From Amphibalanus amphitrite (Eukaryota > Arthropoda > Thecostraca > Balanomorpha > Balanidae), in assembly GCF_019059575.1 (NCBI RefSeq), contig NW_024881698.1, positions 558,001-622,000 of the forward strand: a stretch of 64,000 nucleotides of DNA. The letters are read 5' to 3'. The notes under the pieces were generated by a model. It was not told the DNA's origin and did not search any database. It saw nothing but the letters and a program-made list of their open reading frames with translations. Positions 33,589 to 44,082 of the stretch are shown piece after piece. The translations under genes and the position numbers were made by a program. How positions within the stretch are numbered: the first letter of the stretch is position 1; every line of letters begins with the position of its first letter.

Positions 33589-34460
33589 GCCGGGATCAGA
33601 AACATCAACCCCGGGGGCCCAGGGTATCGCGTCATGCAGGTCTCTGCAGAAGGATTGGAAATCAATATTTTTCCATCTGCGGAACGTTATTGGAAACGGT
33701 TTCAACTTTTTCCTCTTAACTTTCATTTTGACTATTACTAAATTATGATCAGATACGATACAATCTTCGGAAGTGCACCCTGTCACAAAAGAAAAATCAC
33801 TTACAAGAACAATGTCAATGAGAGTCGATGAGGAACTAGCAATACGGGTCGGCAGTTGCACACACTGATGCAATCCAGTATTGCCAATGAGAGTTAGTAG
33901 TTGTCGAACATGTGGGAGGCTCGGTCGCAAGAGATCACAATTTAAGTCTCCGCATAAAACGACCTGCTTGCCCTCCGACAGCAAGGTCTGGACTGACAGC
34001 TCTAGTGCTTCGAGATCCTGTTTTATACAGTCATATATAGGTGGTCTATACACACAACCAACAACCAATGTCCGGTTGTGTCCACATTGTACGCTTACCC
34101 AAATTAATTCAAGACGCCCAGATTGTGACATTTTAGGGCCGGTGATCTTACTGAAAGTCAGATCACTGCGACAGTAAATGGCCACACCGCCACCTTTGCG
34201 TCCCCGATCAGCTCTGCCAGCTATCGTTAAATTAGCGATGGGGACATTTGGCTCACCCTTCCTTAGCCATGTCTCAGTAAAGCACATGACATCGATTTGG
34301 TGACGTTTTACATAGTCAGACACAAGGTCGGCTGAGGGTGTCAGTGACCTGACATTCAGATTGCCGATCGATAGCCCATATTTGGAAGTAGGTACATGGT
34401 GCGAGACGTTAAAACTAGCTGAGCAGGTGTCGCTACAATCAGTCACACTATTGGAAGGCC

Positions 34461-35561
34461 TCAGTCTAAAAAACCGTTTACCTCGCTCGACAGCATCTGC
34501 CAGACGTTTCTACAACCTGCTCTGTTCAAATTCAACCTGGACCTGTCTAAACCATTGTGGGCACATGGCACATTCATTGAGTCTGGTCGCAGGTCAATAA
34601 AACGAACACCTTCGCTGACGTACATTCTTTCGAGTTCATCATTCAAATGACTGCGTTTCATGGTGAGAAAGTTCTCTGTCGCATTTATGTCCTGAGGCAC
34701 CGAGCATATCACAATGTCTCTTACCTTTTTGACTTGTTTGGCGGCCTTGATTACCTCGACTATGCAGTCAAGCGTATACTCCACGCTGTGCCGCGATAGA
34801 TCATTTCCTCCCAGATGAAGGACGAGGTCAGCGGTTATCGCCCTGCAGCCGGCCACAGCGCCGTGAAGAGCAGACAGGGCGCTGCGAGCAGTTCCTCCCC
34901 GGATGCTGTCGAACACTACCTGAGCTCCAAGAAGAAACTCGTCTCTGGCCGCCGCGGCAATACGGCGCACGTTTTGACAGCCGAGCATGACTGCACCAAC
35001 GCGCGGGACCGTACTGATTCTGGTGTCCATGCCTCTTTTCCGCAGACTGGAAACTGGTCGGGTCTTTCGATCATCAGCAGATGGTGATTGCGAAGCTGTT
35101 TTGACCACCGGCTTCTTCGTTTCTTTCGTTGCGCTGGATGCCGGTCTCGCAGACGATCGGTCGGGGGGAGTCGTCGGGGTTCGGTGAGGAGTCGAATAGG
35201 GACACACATTCGAAGTCATCGACGCAGGTGCTACATGCTTGCCATCTCCTGACGTGCCTGCTAGCATCATCATCATGCTGTTCACTTGTTTTGTAAGCTG
35301 ATCAATTTGGAGCTGGCTGAGTCGAATTGCTTCCATTACGTCCATTAACGTTACGCCAGAGAAGGATGGGCCAGCAGGATGTTCATTCGAGGAATCAGGG
35401 CCCGGGTTCTGCTCCACACCTCCTATGACGAGAAGGGTGAGGATCAAGGCTATCCCCAGTGCAATGGAATTATGTTGAAATGATCTTGTTGATTTTGGTT
35501 TTAACCTTGCACGAATGTAGAACATTCCGATTCTCAGTCGGTAAGCTTGGTTGTCAATCAT
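34461..35561 (-). CDS. LINE ORF1 with 2A-like motif and SGNH esterase-like domain
   Basis: 366 residues. The N-terminus has a hydrophobic stretch (SIALGIALILTLLVIGG, 32-48) running straight into a 2A-like GGVEQNPGP (47-55). A Ser/Thr/Pro-rich linker follows (80-190), then an esterase-like domain at about 205-366 with LVLHLGGNDLSRH (the GxND block) and RFIDLRPDS ... NGLDRSRLNLNRAG. In esterases the last block usually holds Asp-x-x-His; here the His position reads Arg, so catalysis may be lost. CR1/L2-type ORF1 proteins with such an esterase domain are known and are thought to act in RNA binding or membrane contact during transposition. No zinc knuckles are present. Confidence 0.8.
   Translation of the reverse strand: MIDNQAYRLRIGMFYIRARLKPKSTRSFQHNSIALGIALILTLLVIGGVEQNPGPDSSNEHPAGPSFSGVTLMDVMEAIRLSQLQIDQLTKQVNSMMMMLAGTSGDGKHVAPASMTSNVCPYSTPHRTPTTPPDRSSARPASSATKETKKPVVKTASQSPSADDRKTRPVSSLRKRGMDTRISTVPRVGAVMLGCQNVRRIAAAARDEFLLGAQVVFDSIRGGTARSALSALHGAVAGCRAITADLVLHLGGNDLSRHSVEYTLDCIVEVIKAAKQVKKVRDIVICSVPQDINATENFLTMKRSHLNDELERMYVSEGVRFIDLRPDSMNVPCAHNGLDRSRLNLNRAGCRNVWQMLSSEVNGFLD
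34467..34473 (-). promoter_or_regulatory. -1 frameshift heptamer T TTT TTA at ORF1/ORF2 junction
   Basis: The ORF1 frame reads AAC GGT TTT TTA GAC TGA. The heptamer TTTTTTA is exactly in X XXY YYZ phase, 3 bases before the ORF1 stop (34,461-34,463). ORF2 is in the -1 frame and open from this point through the endonuclease. U UUU UUA is the HIV-1 gag-pol slippery site. That it works here is inference. Confidence 0.65.
35397..35423 (-). other. 2A-like ribosome-skipping motif in ORF1
   Basis: Codes GGVEQNPGP, residues 47-55 of ORF1. The canonical core is D-V/I-E-x-N-P-G-P; here the first Asp is Gly, and the rest is intact. 2A-like sequences at this N-terminal site are described for AP-type LINEs of several invertebrates. 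If active it would release a 54-residue leader, and the hydrophobic lead-in could act as a signal sequence in the unskipped form. Confidence 0.7.
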
Positions 35562-35620
35562 TGGCTTGATTTGAATACCTCACAATGGACGATATCGAAG
35601 TAGAGGATCACAGTGTCGGG

Positions 35621-36728
35621 CGTCACGATTGCCGCGCGAAAAATCGACTAAAATTCCGAGTGGCGCTGGAGCTATCAAAAAGCGAAAATTGTGGAAAAAT
35701 AGGTTTTTATAATTCACCTATATCTTCTAGTTCCTTCTAGTTCACAAGTTTTCCACTTGGCCACTGGTAGAAAGATTACTTATCTTTCAAATGAATGCAC
35801 TTTCAAGCCTAAGCGACGCTAAATATCATAATGTTTAGCATAAATCACGGAGCCTTCAGGGCACTGGTCGTCCCAACCGACGAACGATGACGTCGGTTGC
35901 TAAATACTATTTGAGTAAATACTATTTGTCTAAATACTATTTGAGTAGGATTTCGGGTTTTTTGAAGGGCTCAGTTTTGGTAATGGTTATATGTCAGACC
36001 CCAAGTCACTGTACTGGTGATAACTGTGCATTGAAAGCATAAAAAATCGTTTATACCATACATAACTAAACGAGGGCTAAGAAAAAAGGTCAATTTCTAA
36101 ACGTTATATTTTTGACATAAAATTACACTTTTCTAGACGAGCTTTGTCCCAAGAATCTAGTGGTGCCATTTGTTTTCACATGCGATGTTTAAAAGTGCCT
36201 CTATTTCACGAAAATGCTTATGACGTCACCATGCCCTATGCATGTTGGAGATATTGTTTTACAATTTGGGGGTCAAAAATCAAGATAGGAAGTTGAAATT
36301 TGGGACATCTAATGTTCTAATAGAGCTCTATAACATATATTCCGTTTTTTGGAAATTTTAAAATTTTGGATTTTATAAGCTGTTTTCCAAAAAAAATAGT
36401 CAACTCTAAAGACATTATTCAGTAAGAGCTTCAAAAGAGCTATCGAATGCGTTGTTTTGCAACGCTGTAGCTCTATTGCTTTCCAGGTTGTGCGCCGATT
36501 GATAAAAGATCTTGAAATAAGACCTTTGATGAGATCTGGTGACCTGACCTTAAAGGGAATTATTCACTTTCCTGTAATTAGTTTTTCAAAATGGATTTAT
36601 TTTTTTCTGCTCAAAATGATCAGAAAATAAAACAAAACCTTTTTTAAAGTAAGGATTATTTTCTATATTTCAATATAGGAAGAATTTTATTTTATTTAAA
36701 ATAATGTTCGACACGGAAGCTTATTACC
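35621..36728. other. non-coding repeat-like sequence
   Basis: No gene. Contains a short triple repetition of CTAAATACTATTTG (35,898-35,945) and relatives of repeats at 6.2 kb (36,280-36,400) and 27.8 kb (36,435-36,550). Confidence 0.5.
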
Positions 36729-36979
36729 GCGTTGGCCAAAGGCGCACACAAGGGGGGGCACACGGGCCCGTGCCCCCCCCCCCCCCATTCGAGTTCGGGG
36801 GGCCCATTTGAGGCGGCCGAAGGCCGCCTCAAATCGGCCCCTAATCCTTAGACCGCCGAAGACTGTGTAAAAATGAGCTGAAATAATTATTGAAAAGACC
36901 GGGAGGGCCCGCCTCGTGCCCCAGTAGGTTCATATGAGTTCATAAAATACCCAGTAGCGCAGCCAATGTGAATGTGGTT

Positions 36980-38260
36980 AAATTTCAATGGCCCTCAAAA
37001 CGCCTCAAAAGGCCTTCAGATGGTGTCACAGGGCCCCTAGATGGTCTCGAAGGGCCCTCATTTAGCGTCAAATGGCCCTCATCTGGTGTGAAAGGGCCCT
37101 CGGATCACAGATGGCCTCCAAGGGCCCTCAGATTGCCTCAAAGGGCCCTCAGCTGACATCAAACGGACCTCAGAAGGCCATAAAGGGCGTCAAAGGGCCC
37201 TGAGCTGGCGTCAGAGGGCCCCAGCTGATGTCAGCACGCCCTGAGCTGGCGGCAAACACCTTGGCTATCCTTAGGCCTTAGAGCCTAGAGGACCCTTAGC
37301 TGGTGTCAGAAGGCCCTTAGCTGGTGTCAGAGGGCCCTCAGCTGGCGTCAAATGAAAATCAGAAGGCCTCAAACGGTCTTCAGCTTGGAGTCCAACGGTC
37401 CACAGCTGGCGTCAAGCGGCCATCAAAAGGCCTCAAAGGGCCCTTAGAAGGCCTCAAAGGGTCCTTAGCTGACGCTAAACGGCCCTCAAAAGGCCTGAAA
37501 GGGCCCTCAGCTGGTGTCAAAGGGCTCTTACCTGACGTCAATAGCGGCTTGGCAACAACGGCCCTGAGAGACCTTGCCGGCCCCTGGTTATCTAAGGGAC
37601 TCCTGCAGTTATCTGAGGGGGCCCCGGTTACTGAGGGTCCCCTGGTCACCTGGTGGGACCCTGATCAATTGAAAGCCCCTGGTCACTTGAGAGACCCCTG
37701 ATTATCTAACAGGTCTCTGATCACTTGGAGTCAGTGGCATAGCCAAGGTGCAAGGGGCACGTGCCCGTTCTCGAGTTTAGGGCTCCCTCGGACCCGAGGG
37801 GCCCTGCGGCGCCAATTGGTGGCAGAGGGTCCGCGCTGGCCGCGCTTCAACTCGGAATGACACCACAGGGCTTGTGAGAGCACCTCATGGCCTCCTAAGT
37901 CCTATGTAGCCACACTTGTCTCCAGAAAGGCCCAATGCCGGTTTCTGAGAGACCTTGCCGGCCTCTGAGGGCCCTTGCCGGCCAATAAGGGATCAGCTGC
38001 AATGGCCCCACACCGTCTGTGATAGCCCCACTCGGCCCACACTAGTGTTTCTGAGGGCCCCCACACGACGGCACCTGCGAGGCCCCTCAGCCATCCCTAA
38101 GGGCCCTACACCAGTGCCTCTTAAAGGCCTACATCGGCGGCTCTGAGGACCCCTTTCCACATTTTCTGAGGGCCCTACGCTAACGCCTCTGACGGCCACG
38201 TACCATTGACTCTGAGGGCCTCTTATCAGCCTAGCCTCTGAATATCCTTTGCCGGTCAAT
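36980..38260 (+). repeat. degenerate GGGCCCTCAG minisatellite
   Basis: Units of roughly 20-27 bp built on AAGGGCCCTCAGCTGG(T/C)GTC, highly degenerate, changing to GGCC...TCTGAGGGCCC words in the right half. Reading frames through it (for example 37,324-37,701) are products of the repeat. A related array lies in the other hAT-like element at 50.4-51.1 kb. Confidence 0.8.
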
Positions 38261-39642
38261 AAAGGGCCACTTTCTACTTTCAGGCCACTTTCAGGGCCAC
38301 AGACATGCCAATGATGGCTCCACCAGTGTCTCTAAGCCCTAAGGCCCCGCAACGGCGGCTGTGAGGACCCCACACCAGCGCATCTGACGACCTTTCACCT
38401 GAACCTCTGATCACCGGTGACTCTGAGGAGCTCGCTCGCTTTGCTCGCTCGTAAAATACCGTGCATATTAAGCACACTCATCGGGCAAAAATCATATTTT
38501 ACCTGCCAATTTTCCACATTTTCCCAGGGCTAAGACCGTTTTAGAGAGGCCCGTCTGCAAGTGGGACCGGACCGACTGTGCCCCCTCCCATCGAAAGGTC
38601 CTGGATACGTCCCTGCCTGGGCTGACCCCGGGCCCCCGGGGGACTCGCGGGCCCCTTCGAGAGCAGGTGACCCCCTCCTGGGCAAAATCCTGGGTGTCGA
38701 CGTACGTCGTACATAGTCCTGTTGATTTGATTTGTCGGTTGAACATTGAATATCTAGTTAGAACGCTGGATCTCTGGTCTGTGATCTCGCATCCGGTATC
38801 AGTTATAATGATTTTTCATATCAATATGCCTAATTATAGTGAAAATGATGTAAATACCAGTAAAACGCCTTTTGGGCGAAGAACGAGCGAGCGAGATAGT
38901 GAGCCCTGCACGTGCGGAAGGGCGAGAGGGTACTTCCAACGGGGCTTGTGCAAAGCACCCTTCTAACCGGTCGCTAGCGGTGTGCCAAATTTGAACGCAA
39001 TCGGCCCAGCCGTTCCTGAGATCTGGAAGCGGCACTCTGCACGTGCGCACGTGCAAACGGGGTCCAAAATGACTTTTGCACTGCACCCTACTAACTGGTC
39101 CCCAACCGTGTACCAAATTTGAGCGCAATCGGCCCAGCCGTTCTCGAGATCTGGAAGCGCCCCCTGCACGTGCGCACGTGCAGTAGCACCCTTACCGCAA
39201 CACATGGGAATGCATTGCCTGGTGGGTGCCTACCTGTATGCCAAGTTTCACCGAAATCGCCCCAGTAATTACCGAGTTATCAAAATGGGAACAAATTTGA
39301 CACCTCTTATTGTTGTATTTTGCACGTGCACTGGGGGTGACCCACATGCATCGAGAGTATCCTATTTTTGGTAGAAGGGATGCTGCTACCCTACAAAAAT
39401 TACCGCAAGTCAATCGCCCAAGCGGCTGCTGAGATATGAGCCTCTCAAAATCACTACTTTTGCAAAACAGCTTGAACACCCTTGACTTTTCACGTGGCAC
39501 GTGCCACGACGGTCACTGAGATGTATCAAAAGTAGTCAATTACGGGGTGGAAGGGATGGGGCTACCCAACAAAAAAGACCGCAGGCCAATCGGTCCAGCG
39601 GTTGCTGAGATATAAGCCTCTCAAAAGCGTTACAGGCCGGGC

Positions 39643-42121
39643 CGCGAGTTACCTAAGTGTGGAACTACAAGTCGATTCTAGGGCTCTGATTGGTGACTTT
39701 GGTCGGGGGATGACGCTTATAGCATGACGTCACTCGCGTACTTGGCCGGACCAACGGCGCGGCGCAGGCGCGCCGAGCCAACCCAGAGGCTCTCAAACTG
39801 AATTGTACAGATTCTGCGCATTGAATGGCGAAACTTCGGCGAGTTCGCTTGAGTTTGGAAGCCCCTGCCAGAGAACTGGAGACGGCCGGATTATTTGCTG
39901 GACAGTGGGCAGCGCAGATGGCGATTGACGGTGCCAAAAAGATGATAGGGAAAAAGGGGTTGAGACTTGAGCAGTGAATTATAAGCCTGTTGCATAGCTG
40001 AGTGGTAAATTGTAAAATACTTAAGGTTTGAAGAGATGCAGTGTAGTTTAGCCGACTCAGGGGCATTCTGCCGAGTTATGTAAGGCGGAAGGGTCGCAAC
40101 TCGCAAGTCGTTTGTTTACATGATTGCCTGATTAAAATGTAAAGCGTACCTAATGTTTAGTTAATAATACAGCGAGGTTGGGCATCTGCTCAATCCATTT
40201 CTTCTCTGCAATAGTGCATTCGCCACTGTATTCATTGTAAGAGGCACTGGGCTGCGCCGCCTGTTAGTTATTCCGAAACCACCAGTGAATTGTCACAGTC
40301 ACTCACAACAATACGAATCGTTCAGTCGTGCGCTGGGGGTCCGCCAAGTTTGAGTGTGCTGCAGAATGCAGACTGGACCGCCGAGAATATAACACTTCCG
40401 TCTCCCTGGGCGAGCGGCGCATTGGAGCCGAAGGAAACTGCTTCAGTTTTTTTTTTTGTGGGGAAGATACCCATGTTTGAAAATTATGTTCTGGAATGAT
40501 GCGATAAGGAAAAGGACGGTTTCTTGAATTGAGGGCTGTGGGGAAGAAGCAGATTTTCTCATTTGCTACCCGATACAACGCGAAAAGACGCAAATGTTGC
40601 ACATTGGGCTTAATAAGTCTAATAAAAGATAAGGGACTTCGTGAGTCATGCCTAACTGACCGCGACCCAGTTATTTGCCACTGCAGGTAGGTACTAGGTA
40701 GGTAGGCAGATACTCATTTGTAAACAGAGCGTTCCACCAACCCTCGCCAGAAATTCAATCAGCAGTTGCTTATCTTAAAACGTTTGAGTGCACCTAACAA
40801 CTTTTAAAAATGACGTCCTCCCTTTCAATGGTTCGTTCGAAGACACAAAGCCAGAATCAGCCAAGCAATATCGGAATCCATTGCGCAGTGTGTCGACTGT
40901 CGGATGTGCCCATCCACATAGCATAGCACACACTGCTAAATGCAGGTAGGGGAAGGTGGGGTAAGACGGCCCAGCGGGGCAAGACGGACCACCAGCCCTC
41001 CCGGCTGAACCGCTGCTGGTATCTACTGCTTTATGCACTCACTATGTTTGTTTTCCTTCGTAACAATGGCCACTTTGAGCTCATGCTGCTAGGATGTATA
41101 GCTTTTGAGTTATTGAGAAAAATGTTGTTTTTCGTCAAACCGATCTAATATAAGAGGTCTACGGGTGATTCAATTACGGCGCCTTTCTTGCATGATTAGT
41201 TTCTATTTTGCACTTAACTGTGAAGAACAAAGTTATAAACTTAGTTATAGTCACACTTTAGGAAAGGCAAGGTTTTGCAATGTTGGGCTATTTGACATAC
41301 ACTTCATGATAATGACAGAATTTAGATTTGGGGCAAGACGGACCACTGTGGTCCATCTTACCCTGTGGTGGTCCATTGTACCCTGCATATGGAAAGTTCT
41401 TTTCCAAAACATTGACACAAGTTTAAGTAAGCTAATTTTTTCAGGAAGGAGTCTTTGTTGCATGTGAGCCATGCATGCAAGTGCTCAGTTAGCATGCATT
41501 CATGCCAAACGACAATCAACACACATGTTCCCAGCTTTTAGCTGCACTTCCATCACACATGAGTAAAGAATAAAGGCTCATTTTGTTATTTTACCATTCT
41601 GGTTACTTTTTCTTACAAGAGTATAGAGCAGAAGTGTAACACACATGAACGGATAGCAGGCACTGCTGGGTGGTCCGTCTTACCCCACGTTTTTTCTTGT
41701 CTGAGTTTTTGACATGTCCCTCTTTAAGAGCATCCACCACCTAGATGTCTTTAATTTGGAATTTAGTCTTTACACATATCAACAGAGGAAGGATTGAGCA
41801 TTCCGAAGACTATAAATAATATGAATTACGAGAGCAGTGTAGCAAGATATGCGGCCTCAAACCTTAGCTGGTCCGTCTTACCCCACCTTCCCCTACGCTC
41901 ACCTACACATTAGGTATTCGAAGGACTTGATAGCTCATACACATGGAAGAAACGCATGAAATGTGATTAATAGCTGCAGCAGAAGTTTGGCGTCCGATGC
42001 CTCTTCGCCAAGTTAAGACCATGCCAATCTCGGCCAGTCTGCCGCCGCGCCGGCACTGGCCGTGGTGTGACGTCATCCGGCCGGCTCGGCGCTGGGTAGT
42101 TCCACACTTAGGTAACTCGCG
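39643..42121. mobile_element. 2.48-kb TIR element inside E1
   Basis: Perfect 26-bp terminal inverted repeats beginning CGCGAGTTACCTAAGTGTGG (39,643-39,668 and 42,096-42,121). The flanks share GCCGGGC (7 bp) or, depending on the frame chosen, GGCCGGGC (8 bp). The target is GC-repetitive, so the exact duplication is ambiguous; 8 bp would again suggest hAT. I see no transposase in it. It contains a further element at 40,949-41,893. Confidence 0.8.
40949..41893. mobile_element. 945-bp MITE with TA target site
   Basis: Ends GGGGAAGGTGGGGTAAGACGG (40,949 on) and its inverse CCGTCTTACCCCACCTTCCCC (to 41,893), flanked by TA on both sides (40,947-40,948; 41,894-41,895). The words GGGGCAAGACGGACCAC and GGTCCGTCTTACCCC also recur inside (41,333; 41,670). 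The TA target suggests Tc1/mariner-type mobilisation. No long frame. Confidence 0.8.
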
Positions 42122-42721
42122 GCCGGGCCGGGCCGGGCCGGGCCGGGCCGCTCATACTGAGATTTTTCCGTTATATTGAAAAGACTCACTTCGCTCGCTG
42201 CGCTCGCTCGCTCGTAATAACTGTACTAACAATGCTCATCACAGCCATCAATCATGCATGTTCTCGATATGCCTACATAAAGATGCGAATATACCTACGT
42301 GAAAAAGGAGTGTTGTCCCCGCTCCTACACATTCGGGGCAATAAGTGACCGGCCCTTGCTTCTAGCCAGCCGGGGCCGGTCGGCCGGTCGGCTGGCCGGC
42401 AGCCAGGCGCTACCCGGGGTCGATTCCTGAGGGCCTTGCAACTATGCTTATTAATGGAATGTTTTACGTGAAAATAAATATATTTACCGACTTTGAATCG
42501 CATTTGAATAAAACGTACCAGCGTAGAACGTAAATGTTTGAAAACAGGTACCGAAATAATTCTTTTACTATGCCTTGGCAAAAGCTGAAGCTTCACGTTA
42601 ACCGAAATAAAAGCACGTAGGCCGTAGCGCATTTTTTTGGGGGGCCCTTCGGCATGGGGGGCCCAGTTCGCAGGTCGTGCCCCCCCCATTCAAAAATCCT
42701 GTGTGCGCGCCTGGCGTTGGC

Positions 42722-43870
42722 CAATCGTATTGCGTAGTTCAAACCTACGCATGCTGCTTTGGCTGTGAGCAGCATGCTGATTGGCTGACGATGACGTGGC
42801 TGCATTCCTTAGCAAGGCACTTATTCTTCTGCAAGACACTCTTTACGGAACGGGAAATTGAATATCTTCGTCTAGGGTGATCGTTGGGCCATGAAAGCTC
42901 CTGATTTGTGCTAGTCTCAGCTCAAGCTACGGAACTGCTAGTTACTCCAGTTCGAAATCCCACGTTAAAAGTCATCTATTTCTTTTAAAACGGGCAAGAA
43001 AACGTTAAAAAAAGACTCCGTTTAGTCCGATAGTGCCACATTGACATGTAGTCAGAATTGTGGCAGTTGAGCACTAAGCAGCGCTGCTGCTATAATGCCG
43101 AGCGGCAGTGTCTCGCACAGGTCTCTGACTCATCAGTTGACACTGTTTTTTATTGAACATTTCGTTCAGAATAAGAGCAACATATCGATCATGGTAACAG
43201 GCAAATTTGTTTTACGCTGTTACTATACAGTGATCACGGCGCATTCAAACCGTAGGCTACAACAATCTCAAGAATCATAACTTATTCCAAGCGTAAGTGG
43301 CAGCCTTACCATTGCATTATGCCTACTTTGGTCGCCACTGACTAAAATGACTTCCCACCCTGTCTTAAAAACAACAACAACAATAAACAGGAGAGATATT
43401 TGAGGTACATAAAATCTCCTTTCGGTGTTGAGCTCGGGTGATATTCATATCGAGACTCGCAAGCCCCACTCCAAAATACTGAGACTACGGACTAGGAAAT
43501 CTTCAGTGAGCTATCGGGCTACATTATTAGCTAGTGATAGCACTTATCATGCCAATCCGGTACAGATATTGTGAACAAACCAACAATTCAATTGTGGTCT
43601 TCATGAATGACAGAGGGCGACATTCGACATTGTTGGTAGTTGCATGTTCCGGTAGCACAGTAGTACCCAAAATTCAGCGCTTCTCACCGTTGAGTTGCTG
43701 CATCACCGTCCCACACCCACCCTTTGTGACCCCCACAGACCGTATTTCACCGATATGTATGCACTGAGGAATCGAAATCGACAACCTTGTGAGCTGATCA
43801 CTGATCACTGGCGGTCCGGAGCAGGCGAGCCCGCCGCTCCTCTGAGACTGACGGCAGAGTGTCCCCGCCG
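42722..43870. other. no recognisable gene
   Basis: Sequence of mixed composition with an (ACA)n run near 43,371. Short frames only. It may be ordinary intergenic sequence downstream of the host gene on the minus strand. Confidence 0.4.
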
Positions 43871-43884
43871 GAGCTCCGTCTGCC

Positions 43885-44082
43885 CTCCGGAGGGCCCGGA
43901 GCGCCGTCTGCGGGTGACCGGACTGCCCGGAGCTCCGTCTGCGGGTGGCCGGACTGCCCGGAGCGCCGTCTGCGGGTGACCGGTTGGCCCGGAGCTCCGT
44001 CTGCAGGTGACCAGTCGGCCCGGAGCTCCGTCTGCGGGTGACCGGACTGCCCGGAGCTCCGTCTGCGGGTGACCGGTCGGCC
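43885..44082 (+). repeat. 31-bp minisatellite, six units
   Basis: Units of CCGGAGCTCCGTCTGCGGGT plus GACCGGACTGC, alternating GAGCTCC with GAGCGCC. It ends at the stop of the minus-strand frame described next. Confidence 0.9.

Larger units (their letters stand above)
30979..34473 (-). pseudogene. LINE ORF2: AP endonuclease and RT, split by a 617-bp insert
   Basis: Endonuclease part 34,446-33,599: NLNVRSLT, CFTETWLR, VYRPPIYD, LCGDLNCDL, IVSDHNLV give the catalytic Asn, Glu, Tyr, Asp/Asn and SDH residues. RT part 32,961-30,979: FRPISLLSVASKILERLV, NQFGFRPRYSVEHAL, LSKAFDCVDHR, GVPQGSVLGPMLFNLYMNDL and YADD (31,777-31,788). The two parts rejoin in frame when the insert and one copy of its duplication are removed (…APGVDVSDPG | EGWKCWTEAV…). 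That would give about 955 residues, normal for the group. No ATG sits at the start, and the frame is open back into ORF1 in -1, which points to a frameshift fusion. The protein nicks target DNA and reverse-transcribes the LINE RNA. Confidence 0.88.
30795..35620 (-). mobile_element. near full-length CR1/L2-like LINE
   Basis: About 4.8 kb including one later insert. From its 5' end: leader, ORF1 (34,461-35,561), ORF2 with AP-type endonuclease and RT (34,46x-30,979), a short 3' untranslated region, and a 3' tail of ATT repeats (30,795-30,814) as in CR1/L2-type elements. There is no RNase H. Apart from the insert at 32,972-33,588 all frames are open, so the copy is young. The 5' boundary is approximate and no target duplication was recognised. 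Confidence 0.85.
38882..42222. mobile_element. CACGTG-repeat element (family E1), copy 1, with nested insert
   Basis: Starts GAACGAGCGAGCGAGA and ends in the inverse (CTCGCTGCGCTCGCTCGCTCGTAAT). The interior consists of tandem units of about 140 bp, each ending in the 18-bp palindrome TGCACGTGCGCACGTGCA (39,038-39,055; 39,165-39,182) or variants. The same element without the insert is at 44,754-45,415; removal of 39,643-42,121 restores continuity (…GTTACAGGCCGGGC | GGGCCGCTCATACTGAG…). Copy 1 has one tandem unit more than copy 2. No coding capacity. Confidence 0.75.
36737..42713. mobile_element. hAT-like element, 6 kb, non-autonomous, with nested insertions
   Basis: Flanked by an 8-bp duplication GCGTTGGC (36,729-36,736 and 42,714-42,721). 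Left end CAAAGGCGCACACAAGG; right end inverted CAGGCGCGCACACAGG. Both ends are followed inwards by long G-tracts facing C-tracts. The 8-bp target site and CA-purine ends fit the hAT superfamily. I see no transposase. About 3.3 kb of its length is a later insertion (38,882-42,222) that itself contains two more. Confidence 0.7.

Noticed and set aside
37324..37701. 125-codon frame with repeated GPS/KGLKGP words
   Set aside because: Product of the GGGCCCTCAG minisatellite inside a hAT-like element; all frames of the array give similar peptides.
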